A stretch of 64,000 nucleotides of DNA from Pseudomonas sp. Irchel 3E20 (GTDB lineage: Bacteria > Pseudomonadota > Gammaproteobacteria > Pseudomonadales > Pseudomonadaceae), in NCBI RefSeq assembly GCF_900187645.1, contig NZ_FYEE01000012.1:1-64000 (forward strand). Reading direction: 5' to 3'. The stretch's first letter is position 1. Each line of letters begins with the position of its first letter. A program made the position numbers and the translations under genes. Positions 39,943 through 48,949 of this stretch are shown here, one piece after another. The notes beneath the pieces are model-generated. The model saw nothing but the letters and a program-made list of their open reading frames with translations, ran no database searches and had not been told where the DNA came from.

Positions 39943-41802
39943 ATGCTGCAGAATATCAGGGACAATTCACAAGGCTGGATTGCCAAAACCATTATCGGGA
40001 TCATCGTTGTATTGATGGCATTCACCGGTATCGAGGCCATTTTCCAGGCAACGACCAACAGCCAGGACGCCGCCAAGGTCAATGGTGACGAAATCAGTCA
40101 GAACGAGCTGAGCCAGGCGGTCGACATGCAACGTCGGCAACTGATGCAGCAACTGGGCAAGGATTTCGATGCGTCCTTGCTCGACGAACAGATGCTGCGT
40201 GAAAGCGCGCTCAAAGGGCTGATCGACCGCAAGCTGTTGCTGCAAGGCGCAGACAAGTCGAAGTTCGCCATCTCCGAGCCGGCGCTGGATCAGGTGATCC
40301 TGACCATGCCGGAGTTCCAGGTCGATGGTGCATTCAACGCCGAGCGTTTTGACCAGGTGATTCGTCAGTTGGGCTATAGCCGCCTGCAATTCCGCCAGAT
40401 GTTGGCCCAGGAAGTGCTGATCGGTCAGGTTCGTGCTGGCTTGGCCGGCAGTGCCTTCGTCACCGACGCCCAGGTACTGGCGTTTGCCCGTCTGGAAAAA
40501 CAGACCCGTGACTTCGCTTCGTTGAACGTCAAGGCGGACCCGGATGCGGTCAAGTTGACCGACGAAGAGGTCAAGGCCTACTACGACGAGCACGCCAAGG
40601 AGTTCATGACGCCGGACCAGGTGGTCATCGATTACCTGGAGTTGAAGAAAGCTTCGTTCTTCGACCAGGTCACTGTCAGCGACGAACAGTTGCAAGCCCA
40701 ATATCAGAAAGAAACCGCAAACCTGGCTGAACAACGCCGTGCCGCGCACATTCTGATTGAGGTCAACGACAAGCTGAACGAAGCGCAGGCCAAGGCCAAG
40801 CTTGAAGAAGTTCAGCAGCGCCTGGCCAAGGGTGAAAGCTTCGAGGCCCTGGCCAAGGAGTTCTCCCAGGACCCAGGTTCTGCCACCAACGGTGGTGACC
40901 TCGGTTACGCCGCTCCAGGCGTCTATGACCCCGCGTTTGAGACGGCGCTGTATGCCCTGGGCAAAGATCAGGTTTCAGCCCCGGTGCGCACCGATTTTGG
41001 CTGGCATCTCATCAAACTGCTGGGTGTAGAAGCGCCTGAAGTGCCGAGCTTCGCCAGCCTGAAAGACAAGCTGACCCGTGAACTCAAAGCCCAACAGGTC
41101 GAGCAGCGTTTCGTCGAGGCGACCAAGCAATTGGAAGACTCCTCCTTTGAAGCGTCTGACCTAGCCCAGCCTGCGCAAGAGCTCAAGCTGACCGTGCACA
41201 CCTCCGCGCCGTTTGGTCGCGAAGGGGGCGATGGGGTGGCTGCCAGCCGTACCGTGGTGCAGGCGGCGTTCAGTCCGGAAGTGTTGGATGAAGGTGCTAA
41301 CAGTACCGCCATCGAACTGGACCCGGAAACGGTCGTAGTCGTGCGGGTCAAGGAGCACCGCAAGCCTGAGCAATTGCCGCTCGACGCCGTGTCCGCGAGC
41401 ATCCGCGCACAGTTGGCCAAAGAGCACGCCAGCGCTGCGGCCAAGACTAAGGCTGAGGAGTTGATCGCCAGCCTGCGTGATGGCAAGACGCCGTTGAACG
41501 GTCAGGACTGGAAAGTCGTGCAAGCGGCGACCCGCAGCCAGGAAGGGATCGACCCTACTGTGTTGCAGGCGCTGTTCCGCATGCCTAAGCCTGTATCCAA
41601 GGACAAGCCGAACTTCAGCAGCGTCACGCTGGCGGACGGCAGCCTGGTGATCGTGCGCCTGGACGGCGTGAACGAAGCGGCCGCCCCGAGCGAGGACGAG
41701 AAGGCACAGATTCGTCGCTTCCTGGCTTCGCGGATTGGTCAGCAGGACTTCACGGCTTACCGCAAGCAATTGGAAAATGAAGCAGACATCAAGAAGTTCT
41801 GA
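39943..41802 (+). CDS. ppiD: Periplasmic folding chaperone PpiD (SurA-like)
   Basis: 619 residues. Anchored in the inner membrane by one N-terminal helix (residues 12-33, WIAKTIIGIIVVLMAFTGIEAI). It helps secreted proteins leave the Sec translocon. The N-terminal SurA_N-like chaperone part contains AAKVNGDEISQNELSQAVDMQR. A parvulin PPIase domain covers about residues 264-360 (RAAHILIEVNDKLNEAQAKAKLEEVQQRLAKGESFEALAKEFSQDPGSATNGGDLGY). PpiD parvulin domains are often inactive. Strong terminator downstream. Confidence 0.95.
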   Translation: MLQNIRDNSQGWIAKTIIGIIVVLMAFTGIEAIFQATTNSQDAAKVNGDEISQNELSQAVDMQRRQLMQQLGKDFDASLLDEQMLRESALKGLIDRKLLLQGADKSKFAISEPALDQVILTMPEFQVDGAFNAERFDQVIRQLGYSRLQFRQMLAQEVLIGQVRAGLAGSAFVTDAQVLAFARLEKQTRDFASLNVKADPDAVKLTDEEVKAYYDEHAKEFMTPDQVVIDYLELKKASFFDQVTVSDEQLQAQYQKETANLAEQRRAAHILIEVNDKLNEAQAKAKLEEVQQRLAKGESFEALAKEFSQDPGSATNGGDLGYAAPGVYDPAFETALYALGKDQVSAPVRTDFGWHLIKLLGVEAPEVPSFASLKDKLTRELKAQQVEQRFVEATKQLEDSSFEASDLAQPAQELKLTVHTSAPFGREGGDGVAASRTVVQAAFSPEVLDEGANSTAIELDPETVVVVRVKEHRKPEQLPLDAVSASIRAQLAKEHASAAAKTKAEELIASLRDGKTPLNGQDWKVVQAATRSQEGIDPTVLQALFRMPKPVSKDKPNFSSVTLADGSLVIVRLDGVNEAAAPSEDEKAQIRRFLASRIGQQDFTAYRKQLENEADIKKF

Positions 41803-41829
41803 TGCCTGACTGAGTGTTCGCGCTGTAAA

Positions 41830-41863
41830 AAAGACCCCGGCCGCAATGCCGGGGTCTTTTTTT
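41830..41863 (+). terminator. ppiD terminator
   Basis: AAAGACCCCGGC and GCCGGGGTCTTT with a 6-base loop, then a run of T. A perfect 12-bp stem, among the strongest terminators in the window. Confidence 0.9.
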
Positions 41864-41902
41864 GTGCCGTACTCAGCGAACGCTTGGGAAGCCGTGGGCC
41901 CG

Positions 41903-41986
41903 GGCGTCCACGGCGCTTTTCGCGAGCACGGCGTGCCGCAGCGCCCCGATGACCTGGCGGACCACGCCTGCGTTGCGGGTATTTAT
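41903..41986 (+). pseudogene. Fragment of a LysR-type regulator gene
   Basis: In the plus frame the DNA reads GPGVHGAFREHGVPQRPDDLADHACVAGIY. The phrase R-x-HG-x-P-x2-P-DDL-x-x-H-x-C is the well known start of the effector-binding domain region in LysR regulators (typically YLARHGTPQTPDDLAHHRC). No start codon context, no upstream HTH and no downstream domain remain, so this is a decayed or truncated gene between the ppiD terminator and the lipoprotein gene. The rest of 41987-42116 shows no gene. Confidence 0.5.
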
Positions 41987-42116
41987 CGATCATCTGTGTG
42001 CGCGACTTTTTCCGGCCATCCTCGGGGCGTAAGCTGGGCGTCGCGCTTAAAGGAAGCGCCCCTGTGTATCGATCTGTTGCACAATACGCCCCGAACCGTT
42101 TTGCTCAGGATGCTCA

Positions 42117-43010
42117 ATGTTTAATTCATTCCACAGGCGTGCCTTGCTCCTGGCGCTGGTGATGGCAGGCGTAGCCGGTTGCTCGTCGAAGAAAACCGCC
42201 ATTTACGAACATGAAAACTTCGCCCAGTCCGGCACCTTTTCGCGCAACTACCCGGTCAGCGACACCGCCAGTTGCGAGGCCGCGCGCCGTGCGCTGCTCA
42301 GCCAGGGTTACATCATCACCAGCAGCGACCCCAAACTCATCAGCGGGCACAAAAGCTTTCAACAGACCGGCGACACTCACATGGAGATCAGCTTCAGCGT
42401 GGTCTGCGCCGAAGACGGCAGCGCCGGGCACCATGCCACGATGTTCGCCAATGCCCTGCAGGACCGTTATGCGCTGAAGAAGATCAACAACTCCGCCAGC
42501 CTGGGCGTTGGGGTGTTGGGTTCGGTGTCGATGCCGATCGGCTCCACCGATGATTCGATGGTCAAGGTCGCCAGCGAGACGGTGTCCTCGCCCAAGTTCT
42601 ACGAGCGCTTCTTCGCTTTGGTGGAAGTCTTCCTACCCGCTCAGGTGAAGGAAGCTGCCCATATCCCGGAAAAACCCCAGGCCGACCTCGGTATGCCAGA
42701 AGCCGCGACTGCAGAGCCTGCACCGCTTGAACCGCCGACGCCCGCGCCGGCCGTGGAGCCTGCGCCCGTGGCCCCGGTGGAGCCCGCCCCGGTAGAGCCT
42801 GCATCGCTACCGCAGGAAGCCGCGCCGGCGGCCTCGCAACCGCTGGCGCCACCGGTCGAAGCGGCGCCGATTGCTCCGGCCGCGGCCCCTGAACCGGCCC
42901 CTGAGCCAACCCCGCAATCGGCGCCAGACAGCATCACCCCCCCGGTGCAGGACAGCAGCCTGCCGCCGCCCACAGAACCGATCCCGGCATTGCCGGGCAG
43001 CGGGCAGTAA
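42117..43010 (+). CDS. DUF2242-type lipoprotein with Pro/Ala-rich tail
   Basis: 297 residues. A signal peptide ends in the lipobox VAGC with Cys22 (ALLLALVMAGVAGCSSK), so it is an envelope lipoprotein. The globular part (residues 25-180: KTAIYEHENFAQSGTFSRNYPVSDTASCEAARRALLSQGYII, HMEISFSVVCAEDGSAGHHATMFANALQDRYALKK) fits the DUF2242 family. The C-terminal 100 residues are repeats of Pro, Ala and Glu (such as PAPVEPAPV), probably an extended spacer. Function unknown. Confidence 0.75.
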   Translation: MFNSFHRRALLLALVMAGVAGCSSKKTAIYEHENFAQSGTFSRNYPVSDTASCEAARRALLSQGYIITSSDPKLISGHKSFQQTGDTHMEISFSVVCAEDGSAGHHATMFANALQDRYALKKINNSASLGVGVLGSVSMPIGSTDDSMVKVASETVSSPKFYERFFALVEVFLPAQVKEAAHIPEKPQADLGMPEAATAEPAPLEPPTPAPAVEPAPVAPVEPAPVEPASLPQEAAPAASQPLAPPVEAAPIAPAAAPEPAPEPTPQSAPDSITPPVQDSSLPPPTEPIPALPGSGQ

Positions 43011-43185
43011 CCTCGGGTCGCCACGGGCTTGGGCGGGGTCGGATCGACTTAGCAGCGGCTGATGGCCGGCCCCGGTAAATCGCCAACAGCCTGTTGCGTT
43101 TAAGAGCTACAGGCGCGATTCATTTTTCCTTCACATCCTCGCCCTATGCTCAAACCCAGACTCAGCGAACCCAGAGGTTTGGACA

Positions 43186-43263
43186 ATGGACGACTATCAG
43201 GAAGAACTGCTCGAATTCCAGGCGTTTGAACACGACCCGAGCGAGGACGCTACGGAGCTTTGA
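43186..43263 (+). CDS. Possible 25-residue acidic protein
   Basis: MDDYQEELLEFQAFEHDPSEDATEL from ATG 43186, with AGAGG about 10 bases upstream. It is strongly acidic and has a complete start and stop in an otherwise empty 175-base gap. I recall similar short MDDYQEELLE proteins in other Pseudomonas genomes but cannot verify it here. Function unknown. Confidence 0.45.
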   Translation: MDDYQEELLEFQAFEHDPSEDATEL

Positions 43264-43313
43264 GCCGCAAGCGGCAAGCAGGTGCGGCACTTGCAGCTAG
43301 CCGCTTGCAGCTC
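43264..43313. repeat. REP-like Pseudomonas repeat at the end of the AraC gene
   Basis: GCCGCAAGCGGCAAGC and later GCTAGCCGCTTGCAGCT are inverted parts of the AGCTGCAAGCGGC-type repeat scattered between genes of P. fluorescens-group genomes. The last four codons of the AraC-type gene lie inside it. Confidence 0.5.
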
Positions 43314-44352
43314 CCCCTCCTATCCGTTGCGCCCGGCGAAATTCCCCCGGCGTCTGGCTGTTCCACCGTTTGAACGCGCGTTGGAAGGCTTCGGCCGAGG
43401 CGAAGCCGAGCAGGTAGGCGATTTCGCCGAACGCCAGTTCGGTGTCGCGGATGTAGGTCATGGCCAGGTCGCGGCGGGTGTCGTTGAGGATGGCGCGAAA
43501 TTGCGTGCCTTCTTCGGCGAGTTTGCGGCGCAGGGTCCAGGTCGGCAGTTTCAGGCGGGCTGCCACTTCTTCCAGGTCGGGTTCCCGACCGCCACTGAGC
43601 AATGGCCCCAGCAGGGCGATGATGCGTTCGCGCAGGCTGCGGGTGCGGGTCAGTTGTTCCAGTTCCCGTTCGCATAATTGCAGCAAGTGCCGCCAGGTAC
43701 TGGGGCAGTGCACCGGGTTGCGTAGAGCCAGGCTAGCCTGGCCCAGGCGCAGCTGGTTGTGCTCGGCGGCAAAATACAGCGGGCAATTGCCGAGCACGGC
43801 ATAGGCCTGGCGGTAGGGCGGCTCAGTGAATTCGATGTCGATGCGTTCGGCCAGCAGGGTTTGCCCGGCGACGCGGGACAACTGCTGCAACCAACTGGTG
43901 ATGATCGAATCCACCACGAAGCGGTTGTAGGCGTTGTAGGGGCTGATGGAGTAAAAGCGCAGCCACGCGCCTCGGGCATCTTCATGGAAGCTCGATTGGC
44001 CGCGGTAGTTGGTGCCGTACAACGCTTCAAAGCGAATCAGGCAGCGGGCCGCCTCGCGCACGGTGGGCGCCTGGGCGGCGGTGACGCCGGCCAGCCCCAG
44101 TTGCTCCAGGCGACTGAGCCGGCCCATGCGCAGGCCCAGGGCCGCATCGTCGGTCAATTGAATGGCAGCGTGGCCCAGGCGCATGTAGCGCGGGATCGAC
44201 AGCCGCGCCCCCGCTTGCCCGAGCCTGGCGCTGTCCAAACCGTATTGATCGAGCAGCGGTTGCGGGTTCAGGCCATGGCTGGCCACGGCGTCGGCCAGGC
44301 TTTGGACGAAGCCCACCGACAAGTCCCCGAGGCGCATCGGCTGGGGTTTCAT
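43297..44352 (-). CDS. AraC-family regulator (OruR/ArgR-like architecture)
   Basis: 351 residues. The N-terminal ligand-sensing half (arabinose_bd type: LADAVASHGLNPQPLLDQYGLDSARLGQAGARLSIPRYMRL) is followed by a C-terminal double helix-turn-helix (residues 250-345: DLEEVAARLKLPTWTLRRKLAEEGTQFRAILNDTRRDLAMTYI and ELAFGEIAYLLGFASAEAFQRAFKRWNSQTPGEFRR). The P. aeruginosa fadH1 locus has the same neighbours, so it probably controls the fadH unit. It ends inside a REP-like repeat. Confidence 0.88.
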   Translation of the reverse strand: MKPQPMRLGDLSVGFVQSLADAVASHGLNPQPLLDQYGLDSARLGQAGARLSIPRYMRLGHAAIQLTDDAALGLRMGRLSRLEQLGLAGVTAAQAPTVREAARCLIRFEALYGTNYRGQSSFHEDARGAWLRFYSISPYNAYNRFVVDSIITSWLQQLSRVAGQTLLAERIDIEFTEPPYRQAYAVLGNCPLYFAAEHNQLRLGQASLALRNPVHCPSTWRHLLQLCERELEQLTRTRSLRERIIALLGPLLSGGREPDLEEVAARLKLPTWTLRRKLAEEGTQFRAILNDTRRDLAMTYIRDTELAFGEIAYLLGFASAEAFQRAFKRWNSQTPGEFRRAQRIGGGAASG

Positions 44353-44355
44353 GGC

Positions 44356-45384
44356 TTACAACCAGAGGTTGAGCAGGCGCGCCACGGGGGCGCTTGGCGC
44401 TGTGAAGGCCTGGGCGCCCTGGCGGATCACGCTGATTCCGCCCAGGCGTTGTTCCCAGAACTGGCCGTGGCTGAACACGCTGATGCTCGCGGTGCCCTGT
44501 TGGCCGAGCAGGGGCGCCAGTTGCGCCGGGGCCAGCCCGGCGCCTTGCCACGGGGCCAGCCCTGTGAAGGCCACCGGCGCGGCCACCAGTTTCACGCCTT
44601 GGGCATCGAGTTGGCGGTAGTTCTGCAGTTCGGTGCTGGCGTTACCCAGCAACAGGCCCAAGGGCCCGGCGGGGGTGGGGAAGACCTGCAACGGCTGCGC
44701 CTCGGCGCCGGGCCGGGCCTGGCGTTGGGGCTGGCCGATGGGGAGGCCGTCGCGGCCGAATACCAGCGCGCTGTTGTAGAGCGCGCCGCTGCCAACGACC
44801 AGTACGCCGTTGCGCACGCTGGGCTCGGGCAGTACCACGGAGCCGGCCACCAGGGTTACGCCGAATTCCCGGGCCAAGCCGCCGAACAGTTGTTGATAGT
44901 CCGCCGCCACACCCGCGGCCTTCATGCGCAGGTAGCTGTCTTGCAGCCTGCCGGGGCCTTGGGCGCCGACAAAGGCGCGGGCGAACGCCACTGGGTTGCT
45001 CGCTGCCAGCCAATTCAGCGCCTGGGCCTGGTTGGCGGCTTGGTACAGCTCGTCTTTCTCACCGCCCAGTAGCAGCCAGGTGCCGATGTGCTCGGGCAGC
45101 ACGACGATGGTTTTTTCATTGAGCAGGTGCTGTTCGCGGGCCTGCTGCAAGTAGGCGCCGAGCTTGCGCTGCAGACGTTGCGGGTTCTGGTAGTCGGTGG
45201 CGAACAGCAACGGTTCGATGCCTAGCAGGTTGCCGCGCTCGCCTGGGGTGCCCTGGTTCACTGCGACCATGCTACGCAGGTCCGACAGGTAGTGGCCCGC
45301 CGGGCGCTTGGTGGTCCACAGGCCATAGGTGGTGAGGGCGGCGGCCAGGGCCGCGATGAAGATCAAGCAAAGCAATTTGCGCAT
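44356..45384 (-). CDS. Membrane-anchored nitrilase-like protein lacking the catalytic cysteine
   Basis: 342 residues from ATG 45384. One N-terminal signal anchor (residues 3-22, KLLCLIFIAALAAALTTYGLW) is followed by a carbon-nitrogen hydrolase fold: EKTIVVLPEHIGTW carries the expected Glu, LVAGSVVLPEPSVRNGVLVV the second block, and LGLLLGNASTELQNYRQL sits where active enzymes have a Cys (G-x-x-IC-x-E). The only Cys is Cys6 in the anchor. So it is probably inactive or non-hydrolytic. It lies 3 bases upstream of the AraC gene and transcribes with it. Confidence 0.72.
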   Translation of the reverse strand: MRKLLCLIFIAALAAALTTYGLWTTKRPAGHYLSDLRSMVAVNQGTPGERGNLLGIEPLLFATDYQNPQRLQRKLGAYLQQAREQHLLNEKTIVVLPEHIGTWLLLGGEKDELYQAANQAQALNWLAASNPVAFARAFVGAQGPGRLQDSYLRMKAAGVAADYQQLFGGLAREFGVTLVAGSVVLPEPSVRNGVLVVGSGALYNSALVFGRDGLPIGQPQRQARPGAEAQPLQVFPTPAGPLGLLLGNASTELQNYRQLDAQGVKLVAAPVAFTGLAPWQGAGLAPAQLAPLLGQQGTASISVFSHGQFWEQRLGGISVIRQGAQAFTAPSAPVARLLNLWL

Positions 45385-45592
45385 GGAGAAGCAGTCGGCG
45401 GCCGTGGGCGAGTGGGCCTCTAGGTTAGGACTGCCGGGCGCGATTGCCAAGGGGCGCTGCGCATTTGGATCAATAAGTTGTCAGTTACGGTCATTGAGTG
45501 GCCCGGTGCCTGCTCTTAGGCTGGCGAGCATGCCTGACGCACGCCGCAAGAGCCTGCGCAGTTTCCCGTGATTGCTTGTTGTGGAGCTTCCA

Positions 45593-47632
45593 ATGACCGC
45601 CGCTCATTACCCGCACCTGTTGGCCCCGCTGGACCTGGGTTTTACCACGTTGCGCAACCGCACCCTGATGGGGTCGATGCACACCGGCCTGGAAGAAAAA
45701 CCCGGTGGCTTCGAGCGCATGGCCGCGTACTTTGCCGAGCGCGCCCGCGGCGGTGTGGGCTTGATGGTCACCGGCGGCATTGGCCCCAACGATGAAGGCG
45801 GGGTGTATTCCGGCGCCGCCAAGCTGACCACCGAGGCCGAGGCCTTGCAGCACCAGATCGTCACCCGCGCCGTGCATGAGGCGGGCGGCAAGATCTGCAT
45901 GCAGATCCTCCACGCCGGGCGTTATGCCTATAGCCCCAAGCAAGTTGCGCCCAGTGCGATCCAGGCGCCGATCAACCCGTTCAAGCCCAAGGAGCTGGAC
46001 GAGGCAGGCATCGAGAAGCAGATCAGCGACTTCGTCACCTGCTCGGTGCTGGCCCAGGTCGCCGAGTACGACGGCGTCGAGATCATGGGCTCGGAGGGGT
46101 ATTTCATTAACCAATTCCTCGCCGCCCACACCAACCATCGCACCGACCGCTGGGGTGGTTCCTACGAAAACCGTATGCGTTTGCCGGTGGAAATCGTGCG
46201 CCGCGTGCGTGAGGCGGTAGGGCCGAACTTCATCATCATTTTCCGTCTGTCCATGCTTGACCTGGTGGAAGGTGGCAGCACCTGGGCAGAAATCGTGCAA
46301 CTGGCCAAGGCCATCGAGCAGGCCGGCGCGACCATCATCAATACCGGCATCGGCTGGCACGAAGCGCGCATCCCCACCATTGCCACCAAGGTGCCGCGTG
46401 CCGCATTCAGCAAAGTCACCGCCAAGTTGCGCGGCGAAGTGGCGATCCCGCTGATTACCACCAACCGCATCAACACCCCGGAAGTGGCCGAGCAGATCCT
46501 GGCCGAGGGCGACGCCGACATGGTGTCCATGGCGCGCCCATTCCTCGCCGACCCGGACTTCGTCAACAAGGCCGCCGCCGGCCGGGGCGACGAGATCAAC
46601 ACCTGCATCGGCTGCAACCAGGCGTGCCTGGACCACACCTTCGGCGGCAAATTGACCACCTGCCTGGTCAACCCCCGCGCCTGCCACGAAACCGAGCTCA
46701 ACTACCTGGCGGTGCAGCAGGTGAAGAAAATCGCTGTGGTCGGCGCCGGCCCCGCAGGCCTGGCCGCGGCCACCGTGGCCGCCGAGCGCGGGCACCAGGT
46801 GACCCTGTTCGATTCGGCCAGCGAAATCGGCGGCCAGTTCAACGTCGCCAAGCGCGTGCCGGGCAAGGAAGAGTTCTTCGAAACCCTGCGCTATTTCAAG
46901 CGCAAGCTGCAGACCACCCACGTCGAGCTGTGCCTGAACACCCGGGTGGACGTTGCCCAACTGGTAGCCGGCGGCTATGACGAAATTATCCTGGCCACCG
47001 GCATCGCCCCGCGCCTGCCGGCCATTCCCGGGGTGGAACATGCCAAGGTACTGAGTTACCTGGACGTCATCCTGGAACGCAAACCGGTGGGCAAGCGCGT
47101 GGCGGTGATCGGCGCTGGCGGCATTGGTTTTGACGTGTCCGAGTTCCTCGTGCATGAGGGCGTGGCTACCAGCCAGGATCGCGAAGCGTTCTGGCGCGAA
47201 TGGGGCATCGATACGGCCCTTGAGGCCCGTGGCGGCGTGGCGGGCATCAAGGCCCAACCCCATGCCCCGGCACGCGAGGTGTTCTTGCTGCAACGCAAAA
47301 AATCCAAGGTCGGCGACGGCTTGGGCAAGACCACCGGTTGGATCCACCGCACGGGCCTGAAGAACAAGCAGGTGCAAATGCTCAACAGCGTCGAGTACCT
47401 GAAGATCGACGATGAGGGCCTGCATATCCGCATCGGCGAAACCGGCGAACCCCAACTGCTGGCGGTGGACAACATCGTTATCTGCGCCGGCCAGGACCCA
47501 CTGCGCGAGCTGCATGAAGGCCTGCTGGCCGCCGGGCAGAGCGTGCACCTGATCGGTGGCGCTGACGTGGCCGCCGAACTGGACGCCAAACGGGCCATCA
47601 ACCAAGGCTCGCGCCTCGCCGCCGAGCTCTGA
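45593..47632 (+). CDS. fadH: 2,4-dienoyl-CoA reductase (NADPH)
   Basis: 679 residues, about the length of E. coli FadH. Reduces dienoyl-CoA intermediates in beta-oxidation of unsaturated fatty acids, using FMN, a 4Fe-4S cluster and FAD. An N-terminal old-yellow-enzyme barrel (IMGSEGYFINQFLAAHTNHRTDRWGGSYENR) is followed by cluster ligands Cys338, Cys341, Cys345 and Cys357 (CIGCNQACLDH...TTC). Dinucleotide-binding domains come after (VVGAGPAGLAAATVAAERGHQVTLFDSA; VAVIGAGGIGFDVSEF). ATG 45593 is favoured over ATG 45572. Divergent from the nitrilase-like gene. Confidence 0.95.
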   Translation: MTAAHYPHLLAPLDLGFTTLRNRTLMGSMHTGLEEKPGGFERMAAYFAERARGGVGLMVTGGIGPNDEGGVYSGAAKLTTEAEALQHQIVTRAVHEAGGKICMQILHAGRYAYSPKQVAPSAIQAPINPFKPKELDEAGIEKQISDFVTCSVLAQVAEYDGVEIMGSEGYFINQFLAAHTNHRTDRWGGSYENRMRLPVEIVRRVREAVGPNFIIIFRLSMLDLVEGGSTWAEIVQLAKAIEQAGATIINTGIGWHEARIPTIATKVPRAAFSKVTAKLRGEVAIPLITTNRINTPEVAEQILAEGDADMVSMARPFLADPDFVNKAAAGRGDEINTCIGCNQACLDHTFGGKLTTCLVNPRACHETELNYLAVQQVKKIAVVGAGPAGLAAATVAAERGHQVTLFDSASEIGGQFNVAKRVPGKEEFFETLRYFKRKLQTTHVELCLNTRVDVAQLVAGGYDEIILATGIAPRLPAIPGVEHAKVLSYLDVILERKPVGKRVAVIGAGGIGFDVSEFLVHEGVATSQDREAFWREWGIDTALEARGGVAGIKAQPHAPAREVFLLQRKKSKVGDGLGKTTGWIHRTGLKNKQVQMLNSVEYLKIDDEGLHIRIGETGEPQLLAVDNIVICAGQDPLRELHEGLLAAGQSVHLIGGADVAAELDAKRAINQGSRLAAEL

Positions 47633-47636
47633 CCCC

Positions 47637-47670
47637 CCTGTAGCAAGTGGGCTCGCCCGCTTGCTACAGG
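47637..47670. repeat. Intergenic palindrome of the Pseudomonas REP type
   Basis: CCTGTAGCAAGTGGGC and GCCCGCTTGCTACAGG form a near-perfect stem with a two-base loop just after fadH. This CCTGTAGC..GCTACAGG palindrome is a common intergenic repeat in the P. fluorescens group. It may end fadH transcription but has no T-run. Confidence 0.6.
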
Positions 47671-47715
47671 CGTATTCAAGTAGAATGCCGGGTCTTTCCC
47701 ATGGGTCCGGCCTTT

Positions 47716-48648
47716 ATGTTTTCTCCTCCCGCCGACTGGCATCCCTGCGCTCCCCTGCAAGCCCTGCGCCTGGAATGGCTCGCGGCCGCCGGGGTCGAGG
47801 TGGCCGTATTGCGCCTGGATTGCATCGACGCGCTTATCAGCGGCAATAAGTGGTTCAAGCTCAGCGAGCACCTGGCCGCCGCCGACCAAGTGAACGCGGC
47901 AGGGGTCATCAGCCTGGGCGGTGCTCATTCCAACCACCTGCATGCCTTGGCGGCGGCGGGCCAACGCTTTGGTTTCGCCACCGCGGGCCTGCTGCGCGGC
48001 CATGCCCAGGACACCCCCACTGTGCTCGACCTCAAGGCCTGGGGCATGCACCTGCATTGGCTGGGTTATGGCGGTTACCGGGCGCGCCACGATGCGGATT
48101 TCTGGCAACCGTGGCAGGCCCGCTACCCGGGGTTCTACCCCGTGCCGGAGGGCGGCGGTGGGTTGGCCGGCGCCCGCGGCTGCCGGGTGTTGCGCCAACA
48201 GGTGAGCCAGCAATTGGCCGCCCTGGGCTGGGGTGATTTTGATGGCTGGTGGCTGGCCTGTGGCACCGGCACCACGTTGGCGGGCCTGGTGCTGGCCGAG
48301 CAGGGCGCACGCACCGTGCACGGCGCGCTGGCGGTGCCGGCGGGCCATGGCGTGGCGCAGCAAGTGGCGGCGATCCTGCGCGCCGCCGGCGCCCATGACC
48401 ACGGCTATGCCCTGATCGACGCCAGCCGTGGTGGTTTTGCCCGGGTCGATGAGGCCCTGCTGGCCTTTATCGACGCCGCCGAACAGGCCAGCGGCCTACT
48501 GCTGGAGCCGCTTTACACCGGCAAGGCGTTGCTGGCGTTGCAGCAAGCGGTGGCGGCGGGGCGCTTTGCGCGCGGCACGCGGTTGGTGTTTGTGCACACC
48601 GGCGGCTTGCAGGGGCGCCGGGGCATCGCCATGGCGACCGGTGGGTAG
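47716..48648 (+). CDS. ACC deaminase/D-cysteine desulfhydrase-family PLP enzyme
   Basis: 310 residues from ATG 47716 (MFSPPADWHPCAPLQALRLEW); ATG 47701 is an alternative. The PLP-lysine motif SGNKWFKLSEHL (Lys48 likely), the SLGGAHSNHLHALAAAGQRFG phosphate/pyridoxal segment, CGTGTTLAGLVLA and the final PLYTGKALLALQQAV...RLVFVHTGGLQGRRG place it in the beta family of PLP enzymes. Members release pyruvate or oxobutyrate with ammonia or sulfide; the exact substrate cannot be read from sequence. It follows fadH after a short palindrome. Confidence 0.85.
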   Translation: MFSPPADWHPCAPLQALRLEWLAAAGVEVAVLRLDCIDALISGNKWFKLSEHLAAADQVNAAGVISLGGAHSNHLHALAAAGQRFGFATAGLLRGHAQDTPTVLDLKAWGMHLHWLGYGGYRARHDADFWQPWQARYPGFYPVPEGGGGLAGARGCRVLRQQVSQQLAALGWGDFDGWWLACGTGTTLAGLVLAEQGARTVHGALAVPAGHGVAQQVAAILRAAGAHDHGYALIDASRGGFARVDEALLAFIDAAEQASGLLLEPLYTGKALLALQQAVAAGRFARGTRLVFVHTGGLQGRRGIAMATGG

Positions 48649-48949
48649 CTGCACGTGCGGGGGCGGGGTGAGCGGCTCGGGCGTTTGTGTTTGTTCAACT
48701 GCCGTCATGAGGGGCACGGCGCTTTGCGTAGATTTTATTGTCGATATCGCTGCGTGGCGCTGGGCAACTTTTAGTTGTGCAAGTTACACCGGTAATGCCC
48801 GTTCTTATTCATTGCGCCGGCGCGGCCACAGCCTTGTAAGTTCATGGCCGCTGATTTAATAGAGTGGACTAATAGATTTAAGACAAGGTGATAAAGAGGA
48901 TGCCCGCCAACCCACTGTTCAAGTCGCTGGCGGACAAAGCGTGCACTTT
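48649..48949. other. About 300 bases without a supported gene
   Basis: GC drops in the middle (ATAGATTTAAGACAAGGTG near 48879-48890). A short open frame starts at ATG 48900 (MPANPLFKSLADKACTFQPRFG) with AAAGAGG directly before it, but it runs into the 3' end of the b561 gene on the other strand and is not trusted. No terminator or regulatory motif is evident. Confidence 0.5.

Noticed and set aside
45491..47605. A 704-codon minus-strand open frame opposite fadH
   Set aside because: fadH on the plus strand has complete domain motifs; the antisense frame is a codon-bias artefact.
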